From Actinomycetota bacterium (GTDB lineage: Bacteria > Actinomycetota > Acidimicrobiia > Acidimicrobiales > Ilumatobacteraceae), in assembly GCA_005789925.1 (NCBI GenBank), contig SXWG01000200.1, forward strand, positions 1-6,220: 6,220 nt of DNA, given 5' to 3'. The first letter of the stretch is position 1; every line of letters starts with the position of its first letter. The notes below the pieces were generated by a model. It had not been told where the DNA came from, did not search any database, and worked only from the letters and a program-made list of their open reading frames with translations. Shown one piece after another: positions 6,192 through 6,220 of this stretch. The translations under genes and the position numbers were made by a program.

Positions 6192-6220
6192 ACATTATCC
6201 CCACTTCACCCCACTGTCAA
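6192..6220 (-). promoter_or_regulatory. Probable dcw operon promoter upstream of mraZ
   Basis: Read on the minus strand, TTGACA (6215-6220) is a perfect -35 hexamer. After 17 nt comes TAATGT (6192-6197), which fits the actinobacterial -10 pattern TANNNT. An alternative -10, GATAAT (6194-6199), is closer to the sigma-70 consensus but leaves only 15 nt of spacing. Transcription would start near 6185-6187, giving a leader of roughly 40-45 nt before the mraZ GTG at 6143. The -35 lies exactly at the window edge, so anything upstream is unseen. The call rests on sequence match and position only. Confidence 0.72.
6199..6213 (-). promoter_or_regulatory. Putative MraZ operator: two TGGGG direct repeats
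   Basis: On the minus strand the spacer between -35 and -10 reads TGGGG-TGAAG-TGGGG: two copies at 6209-6213 and 6199-6203, separated by 5 nt. E. coli MraZ recognises TGGGN direct repeats with 5-nt spacers, normally three of them. A third copy on the same 10-nt period would begin 3 nt beyond the window edge; the next position downstream (GTGTC, 6189-6193) does not match. Binding here would cover the promoter and suggests autorepression, which is my inference. Confidence 0.68.

Overview
This window is part of a division and cell wall (dcw) gene cluster. Every real gene lies on the minus strand, so the cluster reads from right to left: mraZ, rsmH (mraW), an ftsL-like gene, ftsI/pbpB (class B penicillin-binding protein), murE, and the first half of mraY, which is cut by the left edge. 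Order, strand, short spacing and recognisable motifs all agree, and I see no mobile element, CRISPR array, rRNA or tRNA.

Organism: DNA clearly above half G+C, a GTG start for mraZ, a meso-diaminopimelate type MurE (DNPR motif), an FtsI of about 680 residues with a long Arg/Ser-rich cytoplasmic tail, and a TTGACA-N17-TANNNT promoter together suggest a high-GC Gram-positive (Actinomycetota). An environmental lineage such as Acidimicrobiia is a guess from protein flavour, not a demonstrated placement.

Layout: at the right edge (6192-6220) is a promoter whose -35/-10 spacer holds two TGGGG direct repeats with a 10-nt period, the arrangement of MraZ binding sites, so mraZ probably autoregulates the cluster. 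mraZ (5727-6143) is followed by about 270 nt (5458-5726) before the conserved start of rsmH. That gap has no stop codon in the rsmH frame and carries a perfect 16-nt inverted repeat. From rsmH onward the genes are almost contiguous: 2 nt to ftsL, a 4-nt ATGA overlap into ftsI, 6 to 18 nt to murE, and a 4-nt ATGA overlap into mraY. This is what a co-transcribed, translationally coupled operon looks like.

How the genes work together: MraZ sets expression. RsmH methylates 16S rRNA. The FtsL-like protein and FtsI are divisome parts, FtsI cross-linking septal peptidoglycan. MurE adds meso-DAP to the UDP-MurNAc-dipeptide, and MraY moves the finished pentapeptide precursor to the lipid carrier to make lipid I. 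The gene for the step between MurE and MraY, murF, is missing from its usual place.

I found no new system. The points most worth a second look are the inverted repeat and start-site ambiguity before rsmH, the missing murF, a four-cysteine cluster in RsmH, and the MraZ operator inside the promoter.
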